The notes under the pieces are model-generated. The model searched no databases, was not told the DNA's origin, and saw only the letters and a list, made by a program, of their open reading frames with translations. Below are positions 53,401 through 61,210 of a stretch of DNA of 64,000 nucleotides, piece after piece; within the stretch, counting starts at the first letter, position 1; each line of letters opens with the position of its first letter. Location of the stretch: assembly GCA_017438975.1 (NCBI GenBank), contig JAFRUH010000009.1:247145-311144 (forward strand), given 5' to 3'. The position numbers and the translations under genes were made by a program. The DNA is from Bacteroidales bacterium (GTDB lineage: Bacteria; Bacteroidota; Bacteroidia; Bacteroidales; UBA932).

Positions 53401-53634
53401 TTCCTTCACGGTAAGGGAGTACCGGCCTGCATTGTCGGTAATCGTACCGTTCATGGTACCTTCTTCCTGGACTCCCACTCCGATCATCGGATTGTTGCCG
53501 GAGTCCACAACGGTACCTGATACGCTCACCCTGTTCTGTGAGAACGCGAGCGGCGCTGCAATCAGGACCGTCAGGCAGACAGCCAGAATCCGCCTGAAAG
53601 CGGAAAGCCTGCCTCTGTCATGGGTTTTGATCAT
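50410..53634 (-). CDS. SusC/RagA-family TonB-dependent outer-membrane receptor (locus 2)
   Basis: A 1074-residue receptor. A signal peptide ends Ala-Phe-Ser before Gln. The carboxypeptidase-regulatory-like domain (about 30-115) precedes a plug with Val-Arg-Gly-Thr-Thr-Ser-Ile-Gly and Leu-Val-Leu-Ile-Asp-Gly-Val-Glu-Gly. The barrel ends in Ser-Leu-Thr-Phe. The signal core starts unusually late, after Lys-Thr-His-Asp-Arg-Gly-Arg, so a start a few codons on is possible. No dedicated regulator gene is adjacent. The 224-bp upstream gap has no full promoter on this strand. Confidence 0.94.
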   Translation of the reverse strand: MIKTHDRGRLSAFRRILAVCLTVLIAAPLAFSQNRVSVSGTVVDSGNNPMIGVGVQEEGTMNGTITDNAGRYSLTVKEGANLVFSSIGFNTQVIPLDGRKVINVTLSEDVEMLEGTVVVGYGTQKKVNLTGAVEQVGEEVFENRSVSNLAQALEGAVPNLNINLTDGKPSRSASFNVRGTTSIGQGGSALVLIDGVEGDPSLLNPNDIESVSVLKDAASAAIYGARGTFGVVLITTKNPEKGRMRVNYTTNLSLRAPTETPDNVTDGVTWAEMFRDSYYNRLFTVPGSINAQQPFSDAWLDTFRERKAAGNTQNYEVVDGRYVYYGNDDYYDIMYKDRSFAQDHNITIQGGTDKADFYISGRFYKFDGLYNYNPDIYKSYNIRAKGSLQVNRWLKVSNNFEFNQSFYHQPYVNSGSIMINRYIEVTGWPTMPVFNPDGTATYCASYNIGAFEQGLNYRDNDDRLLKNTTAARATFLDNRLHLNADFTFRYGDEGYLYKRMPIVYYTGPTSSSLNGATNNFITNWEATRLYTATNVYADFEQTFANAHTIKLMAGWNYETQKYDALTLSRNGLIVSTGENINLSLGDDITTGGDANRWRIAGLFYRVNYSFKDRYLLEFNGRYDGSSKFPPSQQWAFFPSVSAGWRISEEPFWHVDPKYVSNVKIRASYGSLGNGNVAPYSYLELLSPSNSSLILNGQQNKYVSVPAVIPNGLTWETATTADVGLDFQLLNGRFTFSGDYYVRKTTDMYTVGMTLPDVFGASSPKGNYADMTTRGWEISLEWKDQFDLGGSPFRYQVRATMHDYTSVIDKYNNADKLLSDYYVGQTIGELWGFESDGLFQSEAELQGYVNTLVTASTDKWRVGDVRYLDLNGNGKVDYGKNTLDDHGDKVIIGNTAPRFMYSFTIGGDWKGIFLNAFFQGVGKQDWYPSSESTFWGQYNRPYNNIPKWHLGNYWTPENTDAYLPRYCTYNGTVGRSNYPNSRYVQNVAYIRLKSMQLGYTLPQTIVSKMGLSDLKVYLSGENLWSWSPLYRLTHRHQDVYTASRGTDADLSSSNYGDGNSYPLLRSVAFGVSLTF

Positions 53635-53822
53635 AATGTAAATTGTTAGTTAACAAGCTCCTTTATTAATGTTACCACTAAAAACAGGAGCCATAAACAT
53701 TAATAGTGGTTTACGCCCATAAAGATAGTAAAAATATTTCAATTGATTCTTCAAATTATGGAAAATTATTAAAGATGAACCTTATTTTTCCACGGCTGAT
53801 TGTATATCCGAAGGGTTTTCTC

Positions 53823-53830
53823 TATTTTTG
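53823..53830 (+). promoter_or_regulatory. -7 box (TATTTTTG) for the GH39-like gene
   Basis: Fits TAnnTTTG, 28 bp upstream of the ATG at 53859. No TTTG at -33. Confidence 0.4.
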
Positions 53831-53858
53831 TATTCAACCATTTATCTGATAATGCTAT

Positions 53859-55271
53859 ATGAACAATCGTCCCCAACTCCAAAAAGCTGTACGGCAGTTT
53901 CTGTCCTGCTGCATCCTCGTCCTTTCAGGTCTGACGCTCAGGGCTGAAGAGGGGGTTATCGTGGTCCGGCCTGCCGAGGAAGTCGGTCCGATCCGCCCCC
54001 TGAACGGAGCGAACAACGGCCCCTCCGCCCATAATACGTTCTGGTTCAAGGCCGCCCATATTTCCTATATGAGGACCCATGACACGCCATTCGACCCGCT
54101 CAGTTACGGTCGTTTCACGTTCGACATCCGCTCGATCTTCCGGGATTTCTCCGCCGATGAAAACGATCCCGCGTCCTATGATTTTTTCTCCTCGGACAAG
54201 GTGCTCAAGCGTTCCCGAGCCTGCGGGGCGGAAATCCTGTACCGGCTGGGCCAGGCGATCGAGGCGGCGGAGAACAAGTATTACATCTTCCCTCCCGAGG
54301 ATTATCTCAAATGGGCCCGTATCTGCGAGCACATCATCAGCCACTACAATGAAGGGTGGGCGAACGGCTATCACTGGAACATCCGGTACTGGGAGATATG
54401 GAACGAACCCGACCTGGACCGGAACGACCGCTGGAAAACGAATCCCCGTTGCTGGGGAGGCCCGGCGGAAGAGTTCTACCGGTTCTACAATCTCACATCC
54501 AAGTACCTGAAAAACCGTTTTCCGAACCTGATGATCGGAGGCCCCGGCCTTTCCAATCCCATCAACGGGGAGTGGATGAACGGGTTCCTGGCTTCGGTGG
54601 CGGCCGGGAAGGCGCCACTGGATTTCTTCTCCTGGCATATCTATGCACCGACCCCGGAAACAGTCCTGGAACGCTCCAGGACCGTGGACGAGGCCTTGGC
54701 GAAGTACGGCTTCAAGGATACGGAGTCCGTCCTGGACGAATGGAACTATGTCCACCAGTGGACAGAGACCTCCCAGGAGAACGTGCGTGTCCGGAATTCG
54801 ATCAAGGGAGCGGCCTATGCGGCGGCGACGATGGCAGCCTGCCAGAACGAGACCCCGATTAAATTCATGACCTGCTACGATTTCCGGCCCGATTCCCGTT
54901 ACAATATCGCGTTCGACTATGCCGACAGGCGGCCCCTGATCGGCTATTATCCTTTCTATGCCTGGGGGAAATTGCTCGAGTGCGGAACCCAGGTCAGGGT
55001 GGAATCCGACACCCCCGAAATCTATGTCGTCGCTGCCAAGGCTCCCTCGGGGCGTCTGCGCATCCTCGTCTGCCGGTACACCGATGACAACAATGTCATT
55101 TATGCGAAGAAGATCCGGGTCCGGGTGGACGGTATCGTTCCGGAAGAAGTGCGCGCCTGGCTCGCTGATTCAAGGTTTTTCTATTCGGACTATCCGATGC
55201 CGGTGGCGAAGGACGGAAGCGTGGAGATTCCGCTTGAACCCCGTTCCTTCGTCATGATCGAGATAGATTAG
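53859..55271 (+). CDS. GH39-like secreted glycoside hydrolase (clan GH-A)
   Basis: A 470-residue protein. Its N-terminal hydrophobic segment (Phe-Leu-Ser-Cys-Cys-Ile-Leu-Val-Leu-Ser, ending Leu-Arg-Ala before Glu) is a signal peptide. The barrel has Glu-Ile-Trp-Asn-Glu-Pro-Asp near residue 185, where the second Glu is the acid/base, and Leu-Asp-Glu-Trp-Asn-Tyr near 290, where Glu is the nucleophile. This spacing matches GH39 and related clan-A families. Substrate is unclear (beta-xyloside and others are possible). It is divergent from the SusC gene of locus 2. Confidence 0.78.
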   Translation: MNNRPQLQKAVRQFLSCCILVLSGLTLRAEEGVIVVRPAEEVGPIRPLNGANNGPSAHNTFWFKAAHISYMRTHDTPFDPLSYGRFTFDIRSIFRDFSADENDPASYDFFSSDKVLKRSRACGAEILYRLGQAIEAAENKYYIFPPEDYLKWARICEHIISHYNEGWANGYHWNIRYWEIWNEPDLDRNDRWKTNPRCWGGPAEEFYRFYNLTSKYLKNRFPNLMIGGPGLSNPINGEWMNGFLASVAAGKAPLDFFSWHIYAPTPETVLERSRTVDEALAKYGFKDTESVLDEWNYVHQWTETSQENVRVRNSIKGAAYAAATMAACQNETPIKFMTCYDFRPDSRYNIAFDYADRRPLIGYYPFYAWGKLLECGTQVRVESDTPEIYVVAAKAPSGRLRILVCRYTDDNNVIYAKKIRVRVDGIVPEEVRAWLADSRFFYSDYPMPVAKDGSVEIPLEPRSFVMIEID

Positions 55272-55292
55272 TATTTTGTATTCAAAAATTGT

Positions 55293-55300
55293 TATCTTTG
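55293..55300 (+). promoter_or_regulatory. -7 box (TATCTTTG) for the DUF349-yidC run
   Basis: Fits TAnnTTTG, 38 bp before the DUF349 ATG. A TTTG lies only 14 bp upstream, short of the normal spacing. Confidence 0.45.
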
Positions 55301-55338
55301 CATCTTGTAGTAAAGTATAACAATTAACTCCATCTATC

Positions 55339-57333
55339 ATGAGTGAAGAATTTAAGCCTGAGGTCCAGAACACCCCAGATGTAGCACAGGAAGAACAGAA
55401 AACCGTAAAAGAGACGCTGACTGAAGCCGTAGACACCCTTGTGGATGCCGCGTCTGACGTAGCTGCCGCCGTTTCCGACAAGGTCGCCGAAGTGGTCGAC
55501 CAGGTTTCCGACAAGATCGGACAGTTGAAGGAAGAGCATTCGGACGATATCGAGCAGGTGAAGGAAACCATCGCCGATGTCAAGGAAGCCGTCGTCAACT
55601 ATGCGGAAAAGACGCTTGCGGAGCTTTCCGGTCTGTTCGAAAGCCTGTCCGAAAGCGTGGACAGGATGAAACGGTCGAAGGAAGCCGAGGCGATCAAGTC
55701 CGCGTTCTACAAGCGTCTTTCCAAGGAAAAGGCGGACGCCGGACTCGGAGAAGCCGTGGACGAGCCTGTCGGCGAGCAGCCGGAAGAACCCGTCGTGGAG
55801 GAACCTGCAGCCGAGACTGCATCGGACAATCCTTTCGCCGCCATTGAAGCCGGATTCAAGAACCTTTATAATAAATACAAGAAAGAGCGGGCGGAATACA
55901 ACCGCCAGCTGGATGCCGAACGCGAGGACAACCTCGTCAAGAAGCAGGCCGTCATCGAAGATCTCAAGGCTCTCATCGAAGAGCAGGGCGAGATGAAGGA
56001 TGCCTTCCCGAAGTTCCGGGAGATCCAGAACCGCTGGCGCGAGATCGGTCCGGTCCCCGCAACCGCTTTTCGCGACCTGAACGATACCTACCAGCTCTAT
56101 GTCGAGAAGTTCTACGACCTCGTCCAGATCAACCGCGATCTCCGCGACCTCGACTTCAAGAAGAATCTCGAGGCGAAGGAGCAGTTCTGCGAGCAGGCCG
56201 AGGAGCTTGCCGCCGACGACAATGTCGTCAATTCGTTCAAGGAACTCCAGAAACTCCACGAGCAGTGGAAGGAATACGGCCCGGTCGCGAAGGAGTACCG
56301 CGATCAGATCTGGGAGCGTTTCAAGGCCGCCACTGCCGTCATCAACCGGAAATACCAGGCTTATTTCGAGGGACTGAAGAGCCAGCAGGCCGAGAATCTC
56401 GAGGCGAAGACCCGCCTGTGCGAACAGGTGGAGGAAATCGCCGCCCGCGAGATCGCCACGTCCAATGAGTGGAACGTTCTTTCGAAGGAAATCGAGCAGG
56501 TCCAGACCCAGTGGCGCAAGATCGGCTTCGCTTCCAAGAAAGAGAACCAGAAGATCTACGACCGCTTCCGTGCCGCCTGCGACAAGTTCTTCGAGCGGAA
56601 GAGGGAATACTATTCCCAGTTCAAGGACAGCATGAACGAGAATATGGAGAAGAAGCTCGCCCTCATCGAGCAGGCCGAGGCGCTCAAGACCAGCACCGAC
56701 TGGAAGAAAACGACCGACCAGCTGATCAATCTCCAGAAGCAGTGGAAGGAAATCGGAGCGGTTCCCCGCAAGAAATCAGAGCAGCTCTGGAAGCGTTTCC
56801 GTGCTGCCTGCGACGAGTTCTTCAACGAGCGGGACAAGCAGGCCCGTCCGGAGAATGACTTCTATGGAAACCTGAAGGCCAAGAAGGCCCTTATCGCCGA
56901 GATCGAGGCGTTTACGCTTCCTGAAGACGAAGAGGCTGCCGCCGCCGCGATGCGCGAATTCAACGAGAAGTGGGGTGCGATCGGCTTCGTTCCTTTCAAG
57001 GAGAAAGATGCCGTCAACGCCGCTTTCCGCAAGGCCATGTCCGATAAGTTCCCGTCCTTCAATACCCGCCCGTCCCGCAATGCCGGAGCCGGCCGCACCG
57101 GCAGCGCTCCCCGCGGCCCGAGAAGCGAGAAGGATGTCCTGGTCCAGAAGTACAACCAGCTCCAGCAGGATATTGCCACCTACGAGAACAACATCGGGTT
57201 CTTCGCCAATTCCAAGACGGCCGAGTCCATGATCAAGCTCATGCACGAGCGGATCGACGCCGCCAAGGCTGAACTCAAGGAACTGGAAGGAAAGATCCGG
57301 GAAATCGAAGCGAAGGAAACCGAGAACGAATAG
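55339..57333 (+). CDS. DUF349-repeat coiled-coil protein
   Basis: A 664-residue, very charged, almost wholly helical protein. Residues 1-180 are an acidic, Val/Ala/Glu-rich region. Residues 200-600 contain at least five DUF349 repeats, each with a Trp-Lys/Arg-x-Ile/Tyr-Gly-x-Val-Ala/Pro motif (for example Gln-Trp-Lys-Glu-Tyr-Gly-Pro-Val, Gln-Trp-Arg-Lys-Ile-Gly-Phe, Gln-Trp-Lys-Glu-Ile-Gly-Ala-Val) and Arg-Phe-Arg-Ala-Ala-Cys-Asp. The C-terminus is another coiled coil. DUF349 proteins are widespread but of uncertain role. yidC follows after 11 bases. Confidence 0.9.
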   Translation: MSEEFKPEVQNTPDVAQEEQKTVKETLTEAVDTLVDAASDVAAAVSDKVAEVVDQVSDKIGQLKEEHSDDIEQVKETIADVKEAVVNYAEKTLAELSGLFESLSESVDRMKRSKEAEAIKSAFYKRLSKEKADAGLGEAVDEPVGEQPEEPVVEEPAAETASDNPFAAIEAGFKNLYNKYKKERAEYNRQLDAEREDNLVKKQAVIEDLKALIEEQGEMKDAFPKFREIQNRWREIGPVPATAFRDLNDTYQLYVEKFYDLVQINRDLRDLDFKKNLEAKEQFCEQAEELAADDNVVNSFKELQKLHEQWKEYGPVAKEYRDQIWERFKAATAVINRKYQAYFEGLKSQQAENLEAKTRLCEQVEEIAAREIATSNEWNVLSKEIEQVQTQWRKIGFASKKENQKIYDRFRAACDKFFERKREYYSQFKDSMNENMEKKLALIEQAEALKTSTDWKKTTDQLINLQKQWKEIGAVPRKKSEQLWKRFRAACDEFFNERDKQARPENDFYGNLKAKKALIAEIEAFTLPEDEEAAAAAMREFNEKWGAIGFVPFKEKDAVNAAFRKAMSDKFPSFNTRPSRNAGAGRTGSAPRGPRSEKDVLVQKYNQLQQDIATYENNIGFFANSKTAESMIKLMHERIDAAKAELKELEGKIREIEAKETENE

Positions 57334-57344
57334 GGGAGAGGAAG

Positions 57345-59228
57345 ATGGATAAAAACACAGTTATCGGCTTCATCCTCATCGGCCTGATCATGTTCGGGTT
57401 CATGGGGTATCAGTCGAAGCAGTATCGTAAACAGCTCGAAGCACAGGCCCAGATCGATTCCCTCGCCCAGGTGGAGGCGGCGCGCCAGGACAGCATCCGG
57501 CAGGCTTATCTCCGGGAGCATCCCGAAGACACCGTCACCGTCAAAGCGGTAGCGGCCGGTACGGCGGCTGCCGTCTACAGCGACACCCTTCTCAATGCCG
57601 CTGCGCGTGGAGAGGCTTCTTTCGTCACGCTTGAGAACTCCAAGGTCGAGATCGTCTTCACGACCCGGGGCGGCCAGCCCTATTCGGTCCGCGTGAAGGA
57701 CTATCAGAATTATGACAAGTCCGACCTGTACCTTTTCAAGGATGGAAACAGCCAGCTCGGATTCGTCGTCTTCGCCCCGAATGCGGTCGATACCCGGAAG
57801 TTCAATTTCAATTATATCGCAGAGGCGTCTTCGGACAATACGGTCGTCATGCGCCTTCCGTTCTCGAACGGAGGCTATATCGAGCAGAAGTTCACCCTTG
57901 CCGAGGATTCCTATTCGGTCGACGAGCAGGTATCCTTCGTCGGCATGAAGGACCTGATCCCCGCCAACGTTCTGTCCATGGACGTGGACTTCGACGTGAC
58001 GGTGCCGCGGATGGAGAAGGGATACAAGAATGAAACCCAGTATTCCCGTCTCAACTATTACTTCCCGGACGACAAGAAGCCCCAGAACATCGGAAACGGC
58101 CGAAACGGCAGCAAGCGTTTCGACAGCCGGATCGAGTGGTTCTCCTTCCAGCAGCAGTTCTTCTCCGCGATCATGCGGGCGCCGAAGGATTTCACCTCCG
58201 GCGAGTTCCGGATCGATTTCGCCCCGAAGGACAATGAAGAGGGGAACCTGATGGTCTGCTCCGCCCAGATGCGGACGGATTTCACCCCCGGAAGCGACAA
58301 TATCACGATTCCTTTCGAGTTCTATTTCGGTCCGAACCACTTCAATACCTTGAAGTCCTATGACCACAAGTTCGAGAAGACGATTCCGCTCGGCGGCTGG
58401 CTGGTCGGCTGGTTCACCCGTTTCGTCATCATCCCGCTGTTCAATTTCCTGAGCAAGTTCATCTCGAACTTCGGCCTCATCATCCTCCTGATGACGATTT
58501 TCATCAAGATCGTCGTCCTCCCGTTCGCTTTCAAGTCTTATTCTTCCTCCGCGAAGATGCAGGCGATCAAGCCCGAGATCGACAAGCTCAATGAGAAATA
58601 CCCGAAGCAGGAAGATGCGATGAAGAAGCAGCAGGCGACCATGGACCTGTACCGGAAAGCCGGCATTTCGCCGATGGGAGGCTGTCTCCCGATGTTCCTG
58701 CAGTTCCCGATCCTCTGGGCCATGTTCCGGTTCTTCCCGGCTTCCATCGAGCTCCGTCAGCAGAGTTTCCTCTGGGCGGAGGACCTGAGCGCCTATGACG
58801 ACATCATCCATTGGGGCCACAGCATCCTCGGCATGGACCATATCTCCCTTTTCGCTCTCCTGATGGCGGTTTCGATGTGGCTTTATTCCAAGGTCATCTC
58901 CGGCAACCAGATGTCCGGCAACGATCCGAACGCCCAGATGATGAAGTTCATGAGCGTCTGGATGATGCCGATCATGATGTTCTTCATCTGTAACAACCTA
59001 TCTTCGGGTTTGAGCTATTACTACCTGCTCTCGAACCTCATCACGATGCTTGAGACCTGGGTGATCAAGAAGTGGTTCGTCCATCCCGAGGACATCCGCG
59101 CCAAACTCAAAGCCGCGGAAGGGAAGGCGGCGCCGAAGTCGAAATGGCAGCAGCGTCTCGAGGAAGCCCAGAAGATGCAGCGCCAGATGCAGCAGCAACA
59201 GAGCAAGCAGAATGGAAAGCGTCGCTAA
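57345..59228 (+). CDS. yidC: Membrane protein insertase YidC
   Basis: A 627-residue insertase. The N-terminal helix (residues 5-22) is followed by the large periplasmic beta domain. The conserved C-terminal core has Leu-Met-Thr-Ile-Phe-Ile-Lys-Ile-Val, Met-Gln-Ala-Ile-Lys-Pro-Glu-Ile and Pro-Met-Gly-Gly-Cys-Leu-Pro-Met-Phe-Leu-Gln, then three more helices. A basic, Gln-rich tail (many Gln/Lys) ends it, as expected for ribosome contact. It inserts inner-membrane proteins with or without SecYEG. It overlaps yggS by 17 bases. Confidence 0.96.
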   Translation: MDKNTVIGFILIGLIMFGFMGYQSKQYRKQLEAQAQIDSLAQVEAARQDSIRQAYLREHPEDTVTVKAVAAGTAAAVYSDTLLNAAARGEASFVTLENSKVEIVFTTRGGQPYSVRVKDYQNYDKSDLYLFKDGNSQLGFVVFAPNAVDTRKFNFNYIAEASSDNTVVMRLPFSNGGYIEQKFTLAEDSYSVDEQVSFVGMKDLIPANVLSMDVDFDVTVPRMEKGYKNETQYSRLNYYFPDDKKPQNIGNGRNGSKRFDSRIEWFSFQQQFFSAIMRAPKDFTSGEFRIDFAPKDNEEGNLMVCSAQMRTDFTPGSDNITIPFEFYFGPNHFNTLKSYDHKFEKTIPLGGWLVGWFTRFVIIPLFNFLSKFISNFGLIILLMTIFIKIVVLPFAFKSYSSSAKMQAIKPEIDKLNEKYPKQEDAMKKQQATMDLYRKAGISPMGGCLPMFLQFPILWAMFRFFPASIELRQQSFLWAEDLSAYDDIIHWGHSILGMDHISLFALLMAVSMWLYSKVISGNQMSGNDPNAQMMKFMSVWMMPIMMFFICNNLSSGLSYYYLLSNLITMLETWVIKKWFVHPEDIRAKLKAAEGKAAPKSKWQQRLEEAQKMQRQMQQQQSKQNGKRR

Positions 59229-59874
59229 CCGTCTTGAGAGAATCTTATCCGAACTGCCGTCAGGAGTGCGCCTGGCGGCAGTTTCGAAATTCCATCCCGT
59301 CGACCGCCTGATGGAGGCCTATCGGGCGGGACAACGCATCTTTGCGGAGAACCGTCCGCAGGAACTGGCCGCCAAGGTCCCGCAGATGCCTTCCGACGTG
59401 GAGTGGCATTTCATCGGGCATCTCCAGACCAATAAGCTCAAGCTGGTCCTTCCGTATGTTTCCCTCGTCCAGTCCGTTGATTCCATTCATTTGCTCCGGG
59501 CTATCGAGGCCTGGGGGGCGGCCAACGGGCGTACGGTGTCTGTCCTGCTGGAACAGCATATTGCATCCGAAGAGAGCAAACAGGGCTTCAGCGGACCGGA
59601 AATCCTGGAAATCCTGCAGGACGCCGTTTCCTATCCGCATGTGCGGTTCCGCGGGCTGATGGGTATGGCTACCTTGACGGATGACGAATCCGTCATCGAA
59701 GAGGATTTCTCCAGGATTGCCGGTCTGAAAGCGACTGTGAACGAGAACCTTCCTGACTTGAAAGACTTTACTGAACTGTCCATCGGAATGTCGGACGACT
59801 GGCGTATCGCCCTCTCCTTCGGGGCGACGATCGTCCGGATCGGCACCGCTATCTTCGGGAAGCGGGAGTACTGA
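59212..59874 (+). CDS. yggS: YggS-family pyridoxal-phosphate homeostasis protein
   Basis: A 220-residue PLP-binding protein. It has Ala-Ala-Val-Ser-Lys-Phe-His (PLP-Lys near residue 25), Phe-Ala-Glu-Asn-Arg-Pro-Gln-Glu, Trp-His-Phe-Ile-Gly-His-Leu-Gln-Thr-Asn-Lys, and Leu-Ser-Ile-Gly-Met-Ser-Asp-Asp-Trp. It is monodomain and helps keep free PLP in balance. Its 5' end overlaps yidC by 17 bases and its 3' end overlaps the convergent gene at 59849 by 26 bases. Confidence 0.93.
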   Translation: MESVANRLERILSELPSGVRLAAVSKFHPVDRLMEAYRAGQRIFAENRPQELAAKVPQMPSDVEWHFIGHLQTNKLKLVLPYVSLVQSVDSIHLLRAIEAWGAANGRTVSVLLEQHIASEESKQGFSGPEILEILQDAVSYPHVRFRGLMGMATLTDDESVIEEDFSRIAGLKATVNENLPDLKDFTELSIGMSDDWRIALSFGATIVRIGTAIFGKREY

Positions 59875-61207
59875 GCAGCTCCTTCGCCCGTTCCTGCCTT
59901 GTACTCATCGAGGGAAACCAGATGTCTTCTTTTGTCAGGCCGCAGCGGCGGGCCATGTCAATGCTGTATTCCAGTCTTCCGAAATTCGCGTCGACGTTGT
60001 TGGTCCCGAAGGTGAACTTCAGGCCGCGGCGCTTCGCTTCCCGGATGATGGTTTCGTTCGGAATGCGGTAACGGGCGCTGATCTCGAGCGCGATTCCGTT
60101 CTTTTCCATCACGTCAAGCACCCGTCCGTACCGCTCCGGGGTCCAGAGTTCATCGAAACGGTCCGAGAGGAAATCGGGGAGGAAAAAGGCGTTGGCGAAG
60201 AAATCCGCAGGCTCATTGGAAAGGATCCCGACCGTCCGGTCGACGAGCATGTCCATGTACTGCCGGTCGCTGAGCCCTTCTGTCCAGACTTCCTCGTTCC
60301 GGTAGATCCGCGACGTGCGCCCCTTATGGTCGATGATCGTCATGGCGTCGGTAAAGAGGTAATCGAAGATCCCGAGCGCTTCCGGAGAGAACTCGTGGAT
60401 CCATTTCCGTCCTTCTCCCTGGACTCCGGGAATAAAGGGCAGTCCTTTAATCTCTTCGTAATAGGAATATACTTCCGCATCGTTTCTGAGCATACGGCCG
60501 ACACCGCCTTCCCCGGCGTTCGGGGCGACGCCGTAGTTGATGCCGTAGTTCATGGACATCGCCTGGGCCTGTTCCGCCGTCAGGCCGCCTTTGAGATGGA
60601 CGTGGTAATCGATGACGGGAAAGTCCTCCTGCTGGAGCCGGATCGCCCGGTCGGCCGTTTCATCGATAGGAGGTAGGGTATCGTTGGGATTCAGGACTTC
60701 GGCGCCGATCTTTTGCAGCGACAGGTTCCGGAAACCGACCGTTCCCTCCCGGCCCTCGAGCCGGACAGTCCCGCAGCCGAGTCTCATCTTTTCATAAGCA
60801 ACTGTCCTGTAAGGCGTTTCCGGTTCTGTATAGCAGACGACATCGGTGCCGGCGATGCGGACGGAGATGTTCCTGCCCCTCACCGCCACTTCGAACGGAG
60901 TCCATTCCCCTTCGTTCCCGAGCGACCGGTAGAGGTTCCTGACATGGTGCAGGGAACCGCTCTTGACCGTTCCGTCGACCGGCCCGTCATGAAGGACGAT
61001 TTCATAGCCGCTCCCGGTTCCGTCGTCGTGGAAGGCGATCGCTCCCGTGGCGGTGCTGTCGGTTCTGTATTCACCGGTCAGGATGAAATGGGATACATTT
61101 TTCCCGAGGGTCCGGGATTCTCCCTCCCGGAGGGTACAGGAGGGACGGTTGCAGGAAACGGCTGCTCCGAGAAGGACCAGCGGCAGGAAATAACGGAACG
61201 GTATCAT
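59849..61207 (-). CDS. Two-domain lipoprotein: DUF1080-like sandwich plus PHP/amidohydrolase-like domain
   Basis: A 452-residue predicted lipoprotein (Ala-Val-Ser-Cys lipobox). Residues 30-165 read as a lectin-like/DUF1080 (3-keto-disaccharide hydrolase-like) beta sandwich: Tyr-Arg-Thr-Asp...Ala-Ile-Ala-Phe-His-Asp-Asp, Gly-Glu-Trp-Thr-Pro-Phe-Glu-Val-Ala and Gly-Thr-Val-Gly-Phe-Arg-Asn-Leu-Ser. Residues 190-450 are a metal-dependent hydrolase-like domain with Val-Ile-Asp-Tyr-His-Val-His-Leu-Lys-Gly-Gly, Phe-Thr-Asp-Ala-Met-Thr and Phe-Thr-Phe-Gly-Thr-Asn-Asn-Val-Asp-Ala, which resemble PHP-type phosphoesterases. A sugar-related reaction at the envelope is possible; the true substrate is not known. 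It overlaps yggS at the 3' end. Confidence 0.7.
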   Translation of the reverse strand: MIPFRYFLPLVLLGAAVSCNRPSCTLREGESRTLGKNVSHFILTGEYRTDSTATGAIAFHDDGTGSGYEIVLHDGPVDGTVKSGSLHHVRNLYRSLGNEGEWTPFEVAVRGRNISVRIAGTDVVCYTEPETPYRTVAYEKMRLGCGTVRLEGREGTVGFRNLSLQKIGAEVLNPNDTLPPIDETADRAIRLQQEDFPVIDYHVHLKGGLTAEQAQAMSMNYGINYGVAPNAGEGGVGRMLRNDAEVYSYYEEIKGLPFIPGVQGEGRKWIHEFSPEALGIFDYLFTDAMTIIDHKGRTSRIYRNEEVWTEGLSDRQYMDMLVDRTVGILSNEPADFFANAFFLPDFLSDRFDELWTPERYGRVLDVMEKNGIALEISARYRIPNETIIREAKRRGLKFTFGTNNVDANFGRLEYSIDMARRCGLTKEDIWFPSMSTRQERAKELLSTPASRR

Positions 61208-61210
61208 ATC

